Origin: Cupriavidus plantarum
Lineage (GTDB): Bacteria > Pseudomonadota > Gammaproteobacteria > Burkholderiales > Burkholderiaceae
NCBI RefSeq assembly: GCF_905397285.1
Contig: NZ_CAJPUX010000001.1
Coordinates: 1,116,001 to 1,180,000, forward strand
Direction: 5' to 3'
DNA: 64,000 bases
Shown here: piece by piece, positions 1-8,868 of the stretch
Layout of the letters: each line of letters opens with the position of its first letter
How positions within the stretch are numbered: position 1 is the first letter of the stretch
The notes under the pieces: generated by a model
The model's database searches: none
Seen by the model: the letters and a program-made list of their open reading frames with translations, nothing else
Told to the model about the DNA's origin: nothing
Program-made: the position numbers and the translations under genes

Positions 1-360
1 CGTGCAACGCTGGCGCCCGAGCTCGGCGCGCAGCGCATTGACCAGCGCCGGTAGCCCTTCGTCGCGCAGAACCTTGAACAGGCTGATGTAGAAAATGTCC
101 TTGCCGACGATCGAGGGGTCGTAGAAGTCGAACGTCGAGAGCGTCTGAAAGAGCCGGTCATGCGACTCGGCGAGCAGCGTCGCATACAGGACGCGCCCAC
201 CGCCGCGCACCTGCCGAAATGCGAACTGGCTGGCGAGGATCGTCTTGCCGGCGCCCGGACTGCCCTGCACGATATAGGACGCTCCCTGGACCAGGCCGCC
301 GCACAGGATGGTGTCCAGTCCGGGTACGCCAGATTCGACGCGTACGAGTTGCTTGGTCAT
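1..360 (-). CDS. KaiC-like RecA-fold ATPase (5' part of gene; runs off the window)
   Basis: Reading back from an ATG at 358-360, the first 120 codons are open to the window edge. The N-terminus begins MTKQLVRVESGVPGLD and is followed by a Walker A motif GSPGAGKT at about residues 34-41. The phrase LDTILCGGL before the P-loop is typical of KaiC/RadA-type proteins, which tether a RecA core to signalling or DNA functions. Only the first part of a KaiC domain is present, so the number of domains and the Walker B region cannot be seen. It lies about 100 bases downstream of the kelch lipoprotein gene on the same strand. Family assignment is firm; role unknown. Confidence 0.85.
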   Translation of the reverse strand, partial: MTKQLVRVESGVPGLDTILCGGLVQGASYIVQGSPGAGKTILASQFAFRQVRGGGRVLYATLLAESHDRLFQTLSTFDFYDPSIVGKDIFYISLFKVLRDEGLPALVNALRAELGRQRCT

Positions 361-431
361 GGTCAGTAGGTGGTCCGCAGTGTGCCGATATGTGCGTCAT
401 TGTAGACGAGCGGACGCGCCTTGACCTTATA

Positions 432-469
432 GGGTGCTGATGGGGTGCTGATGGGGTGCTTATGGGGTG
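432..469. repeat. 11-bp tandem repeat, about 3.5 copies
   Basis: The unit GGGTGCTGATG occurs at 432-442 and 443-453, then with one change at 454-464, plus a partial copy to 469. It overlaps the stop codon of the kelch lipoprotein gene (460-462), so the last copies form the 3' end of that gene. Copy number may vary by slippage; functional effect is unknown. Confidence 0.7.
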
Positions 470-2397
470 TATCGCTCGACCGAGCTTACCTCCCCCGAGC
501 CGCTGAAACCGCCCATGATCAGCACGCTGCCATCCGCGAGCACGACGGCCTGTGCGGCGCCGCGGCCGTCGGTCATCGATGCGCCGGCCGTCCATGTATT
601 GGTGTCCGGGTTGTAGATCTCGGTCGTGTTCGTGCGGAAACCCCCGCTGATCGTGCCGCCGGCCACCAGCACGCGGCCATCGGCCAGCGTCGTGATTGTC
701 GGAATCGCGCGTGTTGCCAGCATGGTGCTTGCCGTCCACGTCGCCGTGGCGGGGTCATAGCGGTAGGCATTGTTCGAGCGATCGCTCGTGGCGAGGATCG
801 TGCCGTCATTCAATACGGTCGCCATCGTCACGTTGCCACTGACCGGCGCTGGCTGGACGGTGGTCCCGCTGTCATCGATCGCCACACGCTCGGCGCTGTT
901 GACAAATCCACTGCTATTGACGCCGCCTACCATCAGTACGTTGCCATCGGGCAGCAGGGCGGCGGCGTGCTGCCCGCGCGGCGTCGAGAGCGGGTGCGTC
1001 ATCTGTGTCCACGTCGCGGTCACCGGATCGAACAGTTCCATACCCGCCCTGAAGGTGTGGGTACCGGACAGGTCGAACCCGCCCGCGACGAGGACCTTGC
1101 CATTGCCGAGCAGCGTGGCGGTGTGGTTCTCCCGCGTCTCGCTCATGCTGGCGACGGGTGTCCAGGTGTTCGCGAGCGGATCGAAGATTTCGGCGGTTGC
1201 CGTCTCGGTGCTTGTCGCGATTTGCCCGCCGGCAACGAGGACACGCCCGTCGGAAAGCAGTGTGGCGGTATGGCCGTTGCGCGGCGTGGCCATCGAGGCC
1301 GCCGGGCTCCATGCGTTGGCGTTCGGGTCATAAAGCCATGCGCTGTTCGTGATGCCGCCGGCGCTAAAGCCACCCGTCACGAGCACGATGCCGTTGGGCA
1401 ATCGCGTGGCGGCAAAGTAGTGCACTGGCAGCGGCATGGGTGCCAGCGGCGTGGCGGTGCTGAAGGAACCGCGCGCCGTTACGCCGATCTGCAGCTGGGC
1501 CTGCGCGCTCCCGGCCGCATTGCTGCCCACGATGGTGTACGTCGCGGATGGCTGGCGGGCCGCCGGCGTGCCGGTGATGGCGCCTGTGTTTGCATTGAGG
1601 CTCAGGCCGGCAGGCAGCGCGGGCGACACGGTGAAGCTCGCGATGGGGCCGCCGGTGGACACGGGCGTGTTCGGCGTAATCGGCTCGGTCGTCACGTACA
1701 GCGCGTTGGCGGTCGCGTAGGACAGGCTGGCCGGCGCGGCGACGGCCAGTTGCACGGTGATCCGCAGCGTCACGGTGACCGTACCGGCCACGTTGGTGCC
1801 CGTGATGGTGTAGGTAGTCGCCGGCGCCGCGGCAGTCGGCGTGCCGCTGATGACGCCGGTTTGCGCGTCGAGCGTCAGGCCGGCCGGGAGGGCCGGCGCG
1901 ATGGCATAGGCCGTGATCGGTCCGCCGCTGCTCGTGGGTGCGTTGGTGGCGATTGCCGCGCCGACCGTGTACGTGACGGTCGTCTCGCGATAGGTCAGGG
2001 CGGCCGGCGCGGCAGCCGCGCCGCGTACCTCGATCTGCACGCGAGCGGTGGCGGTGCCGGCGGCGTTCTGCGCCGTGACCGTATATACCGTCGATGCGCT
2101 CGCTGCCGTCGGTGTGCCGCTTATCACGCCGGTCGCCGCGTCTAGCGAAAGGCCGGCCGGCAGCGCGGGCGAAACGGCGTAGCGGTCGATCGCGCCGCCA
2201 CTCGCCGTCGGGCGATTGGCCACGATGGCCGTGCCCACCTGGTAAATCGCGGAGGTCATGCCGTAGGTCAGGCCGGCGGGCGGCTGCGGCGCGTCGTCGT
2301 CATTGCATGCCGAGAGCAGGCAGGTGAACAGCAGCGCCAGCAGCAGGAAGAACGTCCGGTGCGAGGCCGGAAGCGAGGCAGGATAGCGAGAACGCAT
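460..2397 (-). CDS. Kelch-repeat lipoprotein with three Ig-like (He_PIG) domains
   Basis: A 645-residue protein. The N-terminus has a basic stretch, a hydrophobic core and the lipobox LSAC followed by NDDD, so it is a predicted lipoprotein. Three successive putative-Ig domains of about 85 residues cover roughly residues 40-305, each carrying SPALPAGLSLD and TGxIxGTP signatures. A beta-propeller of about six kelch units follows (repeated LLxDGRVLVAGG and WTPVASM-type blades). Such proteins act outside the cytoplasmic membrane, usually binding polysaccharide or partner proteins; no galactose-oxidase copper ligands were identified. The gene stands alone, with about 290 bases separating it from the divergent lipid operon. 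Specific ligand unknown. Confidence 0.85.
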   Translation of the reverse strand: MRSRYPASLPASHRTFFLLLALLFTCLLSACNDDDAPQPPAGLTYGMTSAIYQVGTAIVANRPTASGGAIDRYAVSPALPAGLSLDAATGVISGTPTAASASTVYTVTAQNAAGTATARVQIEVRGAAAAPAALTYRETTVTYTVGAAIATNAPTSSGGPITAYAIAPALPAGLTLDAQTGVISGTPTAAAPATTYTITGTNVAGTVTVTLRITVQLAVAAPASLSYATANALYVTTEPITPNTPVSTGGPIASFTVSPALPAGLSLNANTGAITGTPAARQPSATYTIVGSNAAGSAQAQLQIGVTARGSFSTATPLAPMPLPVHYFAATRLPNGIVLVTGGFSAGGITNSAWLYDPNANAWSPAASMATPRNGHTATLLSDGRVLVAGGQIATSTETATAEIFDPLANTWTPVASMSETRENHTATLLGNGKVLVAGGFDLSGTHTFRAGMELFDPVTATWTQMTHPLSTPRGQHAAALLPDGNVLMVGGVNSSGFVNSAERVAIDDSGTTVQPAPVSGNVTMATVLNDGTILATSDRSNNAYRYDPATATWTASTMLATRAIPTITTLADGRVLVAGGTISGGFRTNTTEIYNPDTNTWTAGASMTDGRGAAQAVVLADGSVLIMGGFSGSGEVSSVERYTP

Positions 2398-2685
2398 TGG
2401 TGACGACCCGTTGTCTTATAGGAATTGTGGCGGATGTTAGCACTGTGGATCCCGGGTCAATGGTTCGAATTGCGGCGGATGGGGGTCGTTTCATGACGTT
2501 AGCCACGATTCAACACCGATTCGCGCGGTCAGTCCGGTCGCGCCGGGGCCAAACGGGTTCCCTGGATGTCGCTTATGGGAGACAATCAGGGCCATCGCGG
2601 ATGGGTAGCGCAGTATGATCGCGCTCGGATCGTGGTTTGCCGCGGGTCAGCAGGACGCATCGAAAACAAGAACACGCCAGCAAAG

Positions 2686-3333
2686 ATGACGCTCTACCAG
2701 ATCAAACCGAAGTTTCAGGCGCGGCTCCGGCCGCTGGTGCAACGGCTGGCCGCGCGCGGCGTCACCGCCAATCAGGTGACCGTCGCGGCCATGGTCGGGT
2801 CGATACTCGTCGGCGGGCTTGTCGGCGCGTTGATCTGGCTGCCCGGCATCTTCCTCCTGATGCCCATCTGGCTGTTCGTGCGGATGGCGCTCAATGCCAT
2901 CGACGGCATGCTCGCCCGGGAGCACAACCAGCAGAGCGTGCTCGGGGCCTATCTCAACGAGCTGGGGGACATCGTCTCCGACCTCGCGCTCGTGATTCCG
3001 TTCGTCCTGCCCTTTGGCACCGGCGTGCTGCCATTTGCCGTGCTCGCCGTGATGGTGGAGTGCGCGGGGCTGATCGGACCGATGGTTGGCGCGAGCCGGC
3101 GCTACGACGGGCCCCTCGGCAAGAGCGACCGTGCCCTCGTGCTTGGAGCGCTGGGCCTTTGGCTGGGTCTCGGCTTCGGCCCGGGTCACTATGGCGGCTG
3201 GATCTGGGGCGTGCTGTGCCTGCTTTCCATCGTCACGATCGTGCGGCGCGTGCAGCGTGGCGTGCAGGAGGCCACCCAGTCGTCAACCCAAGCGCGCACC
3301 CAGGCGCCAACCCAGTCGCCCACCGAGGAGTGA
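2686..3333 (+). CDS. ynbA: CDP-alcohol phosphatidyltransferase, YnbA-like
   Basis: 215 residues if started at ATG 2686 (MTLYQIKPKFQ), which matches the N-terminus I recall for E. coli YnbA; an upstream in-frame ATG at 2566 adds 40 residues without family resemblance. Several hydrophobic helices surround the CDP-alcohol transferase signature, here NAIDGMLAR, then G-AYL-N-ELG-D. The usual first and third aspartates (DxxDG, GxxxDxxxD) are both asparagine; the second Asp, the AR pair and the last Asp are kept. The family moves a phosphatidyl group from CDP-diacylglycerol to an alcohol at the inner membrane. The stop overlaps the next start (TGATG), so translation is coupled. The alcohol acceptor is unknown. 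Confidence 0.85.
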   Translation: MTLYQIKPKFQARLRPLVQRLAARGVTANQVTVAAMVGSILVGGLVGALIWLPGIFLLMPIWLFVRMALNAIDGMLAREHNQQSVLGAYLNELGDIVSDLALVIPFVLPFGTGVLPFAVLAVMVECAGLIGPMVGASRRYDGPLGKSDRALVLGALGLWLGLGFGPGHYGGWIWGVLCLLSIVTIVRRVQRGVQEATQSSTQARTQAPTQSPTEE

Positions 3334-5195
3334 TGCCCGTGGTTGCTACCCCGCGACGTCCCATCGAATCGCAGTTCCAGACGCACGACGGCCAGACGCT
3401 GTTCTTCCGGTACTGGCCGGCGGCCGATGACACCTTGCCCAAACGCGCCGTGCTGCTGTTCCACCGCGGGCACGAGCATTCCGGCCGCGTGGCGCACCTC
3501 GTCGACGAGTTTGATCTGCCCGGCCATGCGTTCTTCGCGTGGGACGCGCGCGGGCATGGTCGATCGCCGGGCGAGCGGGGCTATAGCCCCAGCCTGGCCA
3601 CGTCGGTGCGCGATATCCAGACGTTCGTCGATCATATCGGCGCGACGTACGGCATTCGCGTGCAGGATATGGCCGTCGTCGCGCAGAGTGTGGGGGCGGT
3701 GCTGGCGTCCACGTGGGTGCATGACTACGCGCCCCCGCTGCGCGCGCTCGTGCTCGCCTCGCCCGCCTTCAAGGTCAAGCTCTACGTGCCGTTCGCGCGG
3801 CCGGGGCTCCGGCTCATGCACAAGCTGCGGGGTAAGTTCTTCGTCAACAGCTACGTCAAGGCGAAGTTCCTGACGCACGATCCCGAACGCATCGCGAGCT
3901 ACGACACCGATCCGCTGATCACACGGCCGATCGCCGTGAACATCCTGCTCGATCTGTACGAGGCGGCCGATCGCATCGTGGCCGACGCCGCGGCGATCAC
4001 GGTGCCGACGCAGCTGCTCATCTCGGGCGCGGACTGGGTCGTCCATCGCGGACCGCAGGATGCGTTTTTCGATCGGCTTGGCGCACGCGTCAAGGAGAAG
4101 ATCGTGCTCGATGGCTTCTATCACGACACGCTCGGCGAGCGCGATCGCGCGAAAGCGGTGGCGGCGGCGCGGCGCTTCATCGTGCGGGAGTTCGAGTCGC
4201 CGTCGCCGCGCGTGTCGTTGCGCCATGCCGACCGTGAGGGACCGTTTCGCGACGAGTCCGATCGGCTGGCGCAACCGCTGGCGCCGCTAAGCCCGGCGGG
4301 TCTGTATTGGGCGGTCACGCGCGCCGGGCTGCGCTTCGGCGGCACGTTGTCGGAGGGGGTGCGGCTGGGTCACGAGACCGGATTCGACTCGGGGTCGACG
4401 CTCGACTATGTCTATCGCAACAAAGCCGCGGGACGGTTTGGCGTCGGCAGGTTCATGGATCGCAACTACCTCGATGCGATCGGCTGGCGCGGCATTCGGC
4501 AGCGCAAGGTGCACGTCGAGGAACTGATCGGCGAGGCGATCGCGCGGTTGCATGCGGCGGGAAGTCCCGCGCGCATCGTGGATATCGCGGCGGGGCATGG
4601 ACGCTATGTGCTGGAGGCGCTGGCGTCGCAGCAGCAGCGGTGGGGCGCGCTGAATGATGTTGTTGGCGCGGCTTCGGGTGGCGCGTCGGGTGGCGCATCA
4701 GGTGGCGCATCAGGTGGCGCGGCGGTGGAGAGCATCCTGCTGCGCGACTATAGCGAGATCAACGTCGAGCAGGGGCGGGCGCTGATCCGGGCGAAAGGGC
4801 TCGATCATGTGGCGCGGTTCGTGCGCGGCGACGCGTTCGATGGCGACGACCTGGCCGCGCTGTCGCCCGCGCCGACGCTTGCCATCGTATCCGGCTTGTA
4901 TGAGCTGTTCGGCGATAACGATCTGGTGGCGCGGTCGCTCGGCGGGTTGTCCCGGGCGGTGCGGCCCGGCGGCTATCTCGTGTATACGGGGCAGCCATGG
5001 CATCCGCAGCTCGAGTTCATCGCGCGCGCGCTCACGAGTCATCGCGCCGGGTCGGCGTGGGTGATGCGTCGCCGTTCCCAGGCGGAGATGGATGAGCTCG
5101 TCCGTGAGGCGGGCTTCGAGAAGGTGGCGCAGCGGATCGATCCGTGGGGCATCTTTACGGTCAGCCTGGCGCGGCGGGCCGGCGACGGCGCGTGA
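3333..5195 (+). CDS. ynbC: Fused alpha/beta hydrolase and SAM methyltransferase, YnbC-like
   Basis: 620 residues, start ATG 3333 overlapping the ynbA stop. Residues about 10-290 are a monoglyceride-lipase/lysophospholipase-like hydrolase: HRGHEHSGR, AWDARGHGRS, nucleophile elbow AQSVG with Ser119, an SGAD acid loop and a GFYHDTLGE histidine. Residues about 330-620 carry a Rossmann methyltransferase with the motif VDIAAGHGR near residue 417 and a YELFGDN segment. The same fusion is found in E. coli YnbC. In the operon it could deacylate a lipid and methylate its head group, but neither activity is shown. A GGAS four-copy insert at about residue 450 is a low-complexity expansion. Next gene starts at its stop (TGATG). 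Confidence 0.85.
   Translation: MPVVATPRRPIESQFQTHDGQTLFFRYWPAADDTLPKRAVLLFHRGHEHSGRVAHLVDEFDLPGHAFFAWDARGHGRSPGERGYSPSLATSVRDIQTFVDHIGATYGIRVQDMAVVAQSVGAVLASTWVHDYAPPLRALVLASPAFKVKLYVPFARPGLRLMHKLRGKFFVNSYVKAKFLTHDPERIASYDTDPLITRPIAVNILLDLYEAADRIVADAAAITVPTQLLISGADWVVHRGPQDAFFDRLGARVKEKIVLDGFYHDTLGERDRAKAVAAARRFIVREFESPSPRVSLRHADREGPFRDESDRLAQPLAPLSPAGLYWAVTRAGLRFGGTLSEGVRLGHETGFDSGSTLDYVYRNKAAGRFGVGRFMDRNYLDAIGWRGIRQRKVHVEELIGEAIARLHAAGSPARIVDIAAGHGRYVLEALASQQQRWGALNDVVGAASGGASGGASGGASGGAAVESILLRDYSEINVEQGRALIRAKGLDHVARFVRGDAFDGDDLAALSPAPTLAIVSGLYELFGDNDLVARSLGGLSRAVRPGGYLVYTGQPWHPQLEFIARALTSHRAGSAWVMRRRSQAEMDELVREAGFEKVAQRIDPWGIFTVSLARRAGDGA
4674..4721 (+). repeat. 12-bp tandem repeat encoding GGAS units inside ynbC
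   Basis: Four near-identical 12-base units of the type GGTGGCGCATCA encode consecutive Gly-Gly-Ala-Ser in the methyltransferase half of YnbC. It keeps frame, so copy changes would lengthen or shorten a loop only. Confidence 0.7.
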
Positions 5196-6598
5196 TGGCC
5201 AGCGTTCAACCGTCCGGCGAAGCGGTCCCCGCGGCACCGTCCGCGCGCCGTCCATGGGGGCTTGCCGTGGTCCTGCTGGCCGGCATGGCCGTGCTGTTCT
5301 TCAGTACCTACAACGTCGCCAATTGGCTCGCCAGCCAGCGCGCGGCGGTGCCGTACTTCCACTACGACTGGGAGCGGCACATCCCCTTCGTGCCATGGAC
5401 CATCCTGCCGTACTGGTCGATCGACCTGCTATATGGCCTCTCGTTCTTCCTGTGGCGCACGCGCGATGGGCTACTGACGCACGTGAAGCGGCTGCTGATG
5501 GCCCAGGTCGTCTCGGTCGCGTGCTTTATCGCCTTTCCGCTGCGGTTCGCCTTCGAGCGGCCGCCCGCCGATGGCTGGGCCGGCCAGCTCTTCACGCTGC
5601 TCGGCGGTTTCGACAAGCCGTTCAATCAGGCGCCGTCGCTCCATATCAGCCTGCTGGTGGTGCTCTGGGTCGCGTACGCGCTGCATCTGCCGCGGCAGTG
5701 GCGCTGGCTTCTGCATGCGTGGTTCGCGCTGATCGGAGTGTCCGTGCTGACGACATATCAGCATCATTGGATCGATGTGCCCACGGGCTGGCTCGTGGGG
5801 TGGCTGTGCGTGTTCGCATTTCCGCTGGCGCGGGCGGTGGCACCGGCCGAGATGACAGGGGCGGCGGGGATGGCGGTGGGTGTGCAACCGCCGCGCGTCG
5901 ATCCCCATGCGCGGGCGCTGGCATCGCGCTATGGCATCGGGGCGGTTCTCTTCCTCGTGCTCTCGCTCGTAGCGTTGCGCGTGTCGGTCACGGCGTGGCT
6001 TCTGCTGACATGGATCGCGGCGGCGCTGCTCTGCGTGGCGTGGATCTATCGCATGGGACGCGCGGAGGGGTTTGGCAAGCGCGATGACGGTGGGTTGCCG
6101 ATGGCGGCGTGGTGGATGCTCGCCCCGTATCTGGCGGGCGCCTTCGTGAACACGCGCTGGTGGACGCGCGGGCATGCCGCGGTGAATCATGTCGCGGACG
6201 GGGTATGGATCGGGCGGCTGCCGGGCAAGGCCGAGATGCAACAGGCGGATGCCGATGCGTGGCTCGATCTCACGGCGGAGTTCCCGCGTTGGGTCGAGTG
6301 CGATGCGTACGCGTGCGTGCCGGTGCTGGATCTGACGGTGCCGTCGCAGGCGCAGCTCCGGCGGGCGGTGGCGCAGATCGAGGCGTGGCATCGGGAGGGG
6401 CGGACGGTGCTGGTGACGTGCGCGCTCGGGTATTCGCGCAGCGCGCTCGTGGTGGCGTGCTGGATCGCGGCGCACCGCCGGTGCCCGGCAGCGCGGGCCC
6501 TCGATACCCTGCGCGCGGCGCGGCCGCACGTCGTGTTGGGTCCGGCCAGTGTGACGGCGTTGGAGGCGTTCGTGGAGGCGTGGCATGGCAAACGATGA
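5195..6598 (+). CDS. ynbD: PAP2-like membrane phosphatase fused to dual-specificity phosphatase, YnbD-like
   Basis: 467 residues from ATG 5195, overlapping the ynbC stop by one base. The N-terminal half has about six membrane helices with PAP2 motifs: an FERPP element, QAPSLHIS and HHWIDVPTG (HxxxD). The next section adds more hydrophobic segments, and the C-terminal 130 residues hold a cysteine phosphatase loop CALGYSRS (CX5R). This two-phosphatase architecture is that of E. coli YnbD. The PAP2 half should remove phosphate from a lipid phosphate outside or within the membrane; the tyrosine-phosphatase-like half would act in the cytoplasm, possibly on a phosphatidyl-alcohol phosphate as PTPMT1 does. 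It overlaps the next gene by 14 bases. Confidence 0.85.
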   Translation: MASVQPSGEAVPAAPSARRPWGLAVVLLAGMAVLFFSTYNVANWLASQRAAVPYFHYDWERHIPFVPWTILPYWSIDLLYGLSFFLWRTRDGLLTHVKRLLMAQVVSVACFIAFPLRFAFERPPADGWAGQLFTLLGGFDKPFNQAPSLHISLLVVLWVAYALHLPRQWRWLLHAWFALIGVSVLTTYQHHWIDVPTGWLVGWLCVFAFPLARAVAPAEMTGAAGMAVGVQPPRVDPHARALASRYGIGAVLFLVLSLVALRVSVTAWLLLTWIAAALLCVAWIYRMGRAEGFGKRDDGGLPMAAWWMLAPYLAGAFVNTRWWTRGHAAVNHVADGVWIGRLPGKAEMQQADADAWLDLTAEFPRWVECDAYACVPVLDLTVPSQAQLRRAVAQIEAWHREGRTVLVTCALGYSRSALVVACWIAAHRRCPAARALDTLRAARPHVVLGPASVTALEAFVEAWHGKR

Positions 6599-7046
6599 CG
6601 ATAGCAATCGCGATGCGCGCTGGCTCGTGCATGCCGCCAGCGCCTCGCTGCGCGCGGCCGCGCGCGTGAACGTCGTGGGCCTCCTGCTCGCGTTCGCGGA
6701 CGCGATGCTCGCGGGCATCATGCTGTCCGCGGGCTCTCAATGGCTATGGATCGGGGCGTTGTGCGGGCTCGCCGCGCTCGTCCAGCTGGTGCTGCTGATC
6801 CGCATCGAAATCGACCGCGGACTGTTCGCCGCGCTGACCCCTATGCAAAGCGCATCGGAACTGCAATCGCTCGATGCCGCCATGGTCGCCCTCGGCTGGA
6901 TCTCCGCGAAGGACGCAAGCCGGCTTCCGCCGCGCCCGCTGGCCGACCGCGTGCGCGGCGCGAGCCGGTTCCTCAGGTATGCGGCATTGCTGGCCGCATG
7001 GCAATGGCTGGCCGCGATGCTGATCCTGTTCGCGCGCCTGCCATGA
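6585..7046 (+). CDS. Small membrane protein of the ynb-like operon
   Basis: 153 residues with three predicted membrane helices, around residues 27-45, 53-71 and 130-150, separated by a cytoplasmic loop rich in Ala and charged residues. It starts 14 bases inside ynbD, which supports it as a real operon member despite having no recognised domain. No catalytic motif is visible. It may be a partner or chaperone for the lipid enzymes next to it; that is a guess from position. Confidence 0.75.
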   Translation: MANDDDSNRDARWLVHAASASLRAAARVNVVGLLLAFADAMLAGIMLSAGSQWLWIGALCGLAALVQLVLLIRIEIDRGLFAALTPMQSASELQSLDAAMVALGWISAKDASRLPPRPLADRVRGASRFLRYAALLAAWQWLAAMLILFARLP

Positions 7047-7077
7047 CCGCTCACCACCCTTTATACAGACGTCAAGC

Positions 7078-7746
7078 ATGAACTGGATCGCAAGACTTGT
7101 CGCCCGCGCGATTATCGGCTTCGCGCGGCTGCTGACGGGCATGCAGGCCCGATGGAACGGCTGCATCCCCTCGGCCGCGCAGCGCGTGTACTTCGCCAAC
7201 CACAGCAGCCACGGGGACTTCGTGCTGATCTGGGGCAGCCTGCCGCCCGACCTCCGGCCGTCCACGCGGCCTGTTGCCGGCGCCGATTACTGGCTCAAAT
7301 CGCCACTGCGCAGGTTTATCGGCCGCGACGTCTTCAACGCGCTGCTCATCGACCGCACGGGAGGGCGGGACGGTGCCACCGACACTCCGGCCGCCGATCC
7401 CGTCTCGCAAATGAAGGACGCGCTCGCCTCGGGGTCGTCGCTGATCATCTTCCCTGAAGGCACGCGCAACACGACCGACGCGCGGCTGCTGCCGTTCAAG
7501 AGCGGTATCTACCATCTGGCGCGCAGCTGTACCGGGGACACCGTCGACGCGCCCGTCGAGTTCGTCCCCGTGTGGATCGACAACCTCAACCGCGTGATGC
7601 CCAAGGGCGAGATCGTGCCCGTGCCTTTGCTCTGCACGGTGACGTTCGGCACGCCGTTGACGCTCGCCAGAGACGAGCCAAAGGAAGCATTCCTCGACCG
7701 CTGCCGCAATGGACTGCTCGCCATCGCGCCCGAGCTGGATGATTGA
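7078..7746 (+). CDS. 1-acyl-sn-glycerol-3-phosphate acyltransferase-like protein (PlsC family)
   Basis: 222 residues. The acyltransferase block I is NHSSHGDF (HX4D) near residues 41-48 and block III is FPEGTRN near residues 124-130, both in the expected order. PlsC enzymes acylate lysophosphatidic acid to phosphatidic acid at the inner membrane, the substrate that the next gene product would activate with CTP. It lies 31 bases after the small membrane protein gene and 3 bases before the cytidylyltransferase gene, so it belongs to the same transcription unit. E. coli ynbABCD as I remember it lacks such a gene. Actual acyl acceptor unknown. Confidence 0.88.
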   Translation: MNWIARLVARAIIGFARLLTGMQARWNGCIPSAAQRVYFANHSSHGDFVLIWGSLPPDLRPSTRPVAGADYWLKSPLRRFIGRDVFNALLIDRTGGRDGATDTPAADPVSQMKDALASGSSLIIFPEGTRNTTDARLLPFKSGIYHLARSCTGDTVDAPVEFVPVWIDNLNRVMPKGEIVPVPLLCTVTFGTPLTLARDEPKEAFLDRCRNGLLAIAPELDD

Positions 7747-7749
7747 TCG

Positions 7750-8706
7750 ATGCCGACCCCGCACATGATGCACGACACCCAACTGCTGTTCGCCGGCGCA
7801 TTCGGCGTACTGATCTTCGCGTCGCTGGTGACATCGCTGCTGCGCTGGCGCGTCGCGAAAGGGCAGCCCAACAGCGTGATCGACAACCTCGCGTCGCGCG
7901 TGTCCGCCTGGTGGTGGATGATCGGCATCCTCGGCGTGGTGTTCGCGATGGGCCGCGGCGCCATCGTGATCCTGTTCGGCCTGCTGTCCTTCTACGCGCT
8001 GCGCGAGTTCGTCACCATCACGACGACGCGGCGCGGCGATCATCGCGCGATCGTTGCCGCGTTCTTTTTCTTCCTGCCCGCGCAGTACGTGCTCGTGTAC
8101 ATCGGCTGGTATGGCCTGTTCTCGATTTTCATACCCGTGTACGCGTTTCTGTTCCTGCCCATTCTCGCGGCGGTTTCGTCCGAGACCACACGCTTCCTGG
8201 AGCGATGCGCGGGCGTGCAGTGGGCCGTGATGATCTGCGTGTTCTGCATCTCGCACGTACCGGCGCTGCTCACGCTGCCCATCCCGGGTTTCGAGGAGCG
8301 CAACCTCTTGCTGATCGCGTTCCTCGTGATCGTGGTGCAGGGGAGCGACGTGCTGCAATACGTGTGGGGCAAGCTGATCGGCAAACGCAAGATCGCCCCG
8401 ACGCTGTCGCCCTCCAAGACCGTGGAAGGCTTCGTCGGCGGCGTGTTGAGCGCCACCGCCCTCGGTGCATCGCTGTGGTGGATCACGCCGTATGGTTCGC
8501 CGCTGAAAGCCGGCGCCGTCGCGCTGGTCATCGCGCTGATGGGCTTCTTCGGCGGGCTCGTGATGTCGGCCATCAAGCGCGACCGCGGCATCAAGGACTG
8601 GGGCCACATGATCAAGGGCCACGGCGGCATGCTGGACCGGCTGGATTCCGTGGTGTTCGCGGCGCCCGTGTTCTTCCATGTCACGCGCTTCTGGTGGGTG
8701 CCATGA
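7750..8706 (+). CDS. ynbB: Phosphatidate cytidylyltransferase, YnbB/CdsA-like
   Basis: 318 residues with about eight membrane helices and the CdsA signature split between LSPSKTVEGFVGG and a C-terminal GHGGMLDRLDS, including the metal-binding Asp. It converts phosphatidic acid and CTP into CDP-diacylglycerol. In this operon it would supply the donor for the YnbA-like transferase, closing a local acylation-activation-transfer-dephosphorylation path. Unlike E. coli, where ynbB sits second, here it is last. A housekeeping cdsA would be expected elsewhere in the genome. Confidence 0.88.
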   Translation: MPTPHMMHDTQLLFAGAFGVLIFASLVTSLLRWRVAKGQPNSVIDNLASRVSAWWWMIGILGVVFAMGRGAIVILFGLLSFYALREFVTITTTRRGDHRAIVAAFFFFLPAQYVLVYIGWYGLFSIFIPVYAFLFLPILAAVSSETTRFLERCAGVQWAVMICVFCISHVPALLTLPIPGFEERNLLLIAFLVIVVQGSDVLQYVWGKLIGKRKIAPTLSPSKTVEGFVGGVLSATALGASLWWITPYGSPLKAGAVALVIALMGFFGGLVMSAIKRDRGIKDWGHMIKGHGGMLDRLDSVVFAAPVFFHVTRFWWVP

Positions 8707-8868
8707 TGCGTTGACCGGGGGGCATTTGTTACCGCCGCGCACAAGTGTTTGTGGCGGCACGCCGTTCATGAATCTTCAGGGCTGACCTAGATTTACGCCA
8801 TCGACCACGACGGTTCGATTGGCAAAAGCAAGAAGCCAAGGTCAATCCCAATCTTGAAGAGGTTCATC

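Noticed and set aside
2422..2481. Imperfect direct repeat GAATTGTGGCGGATG / GAATTGCGGCGGATG between the lipoprotein and ynbA genes
   Set aside because: Two 15-base copies 45 bases apart could be regulator sites, but nothing else supports it.
2637..3332. N-terminal extension of the YnbC frame to 852 residues
   Set aside because: The extra part overlaps ynbA and is Arg/Ala-rich; the TGATG junction at 3331-3335 gives a natural start.
8729..8762. Imperfect hairpin CCGCC..CACAA/TTGTG..GCGG after the cytidylyltransferase gene
   Set aside because: Bulged and lacking a T run; not called as a terminator.
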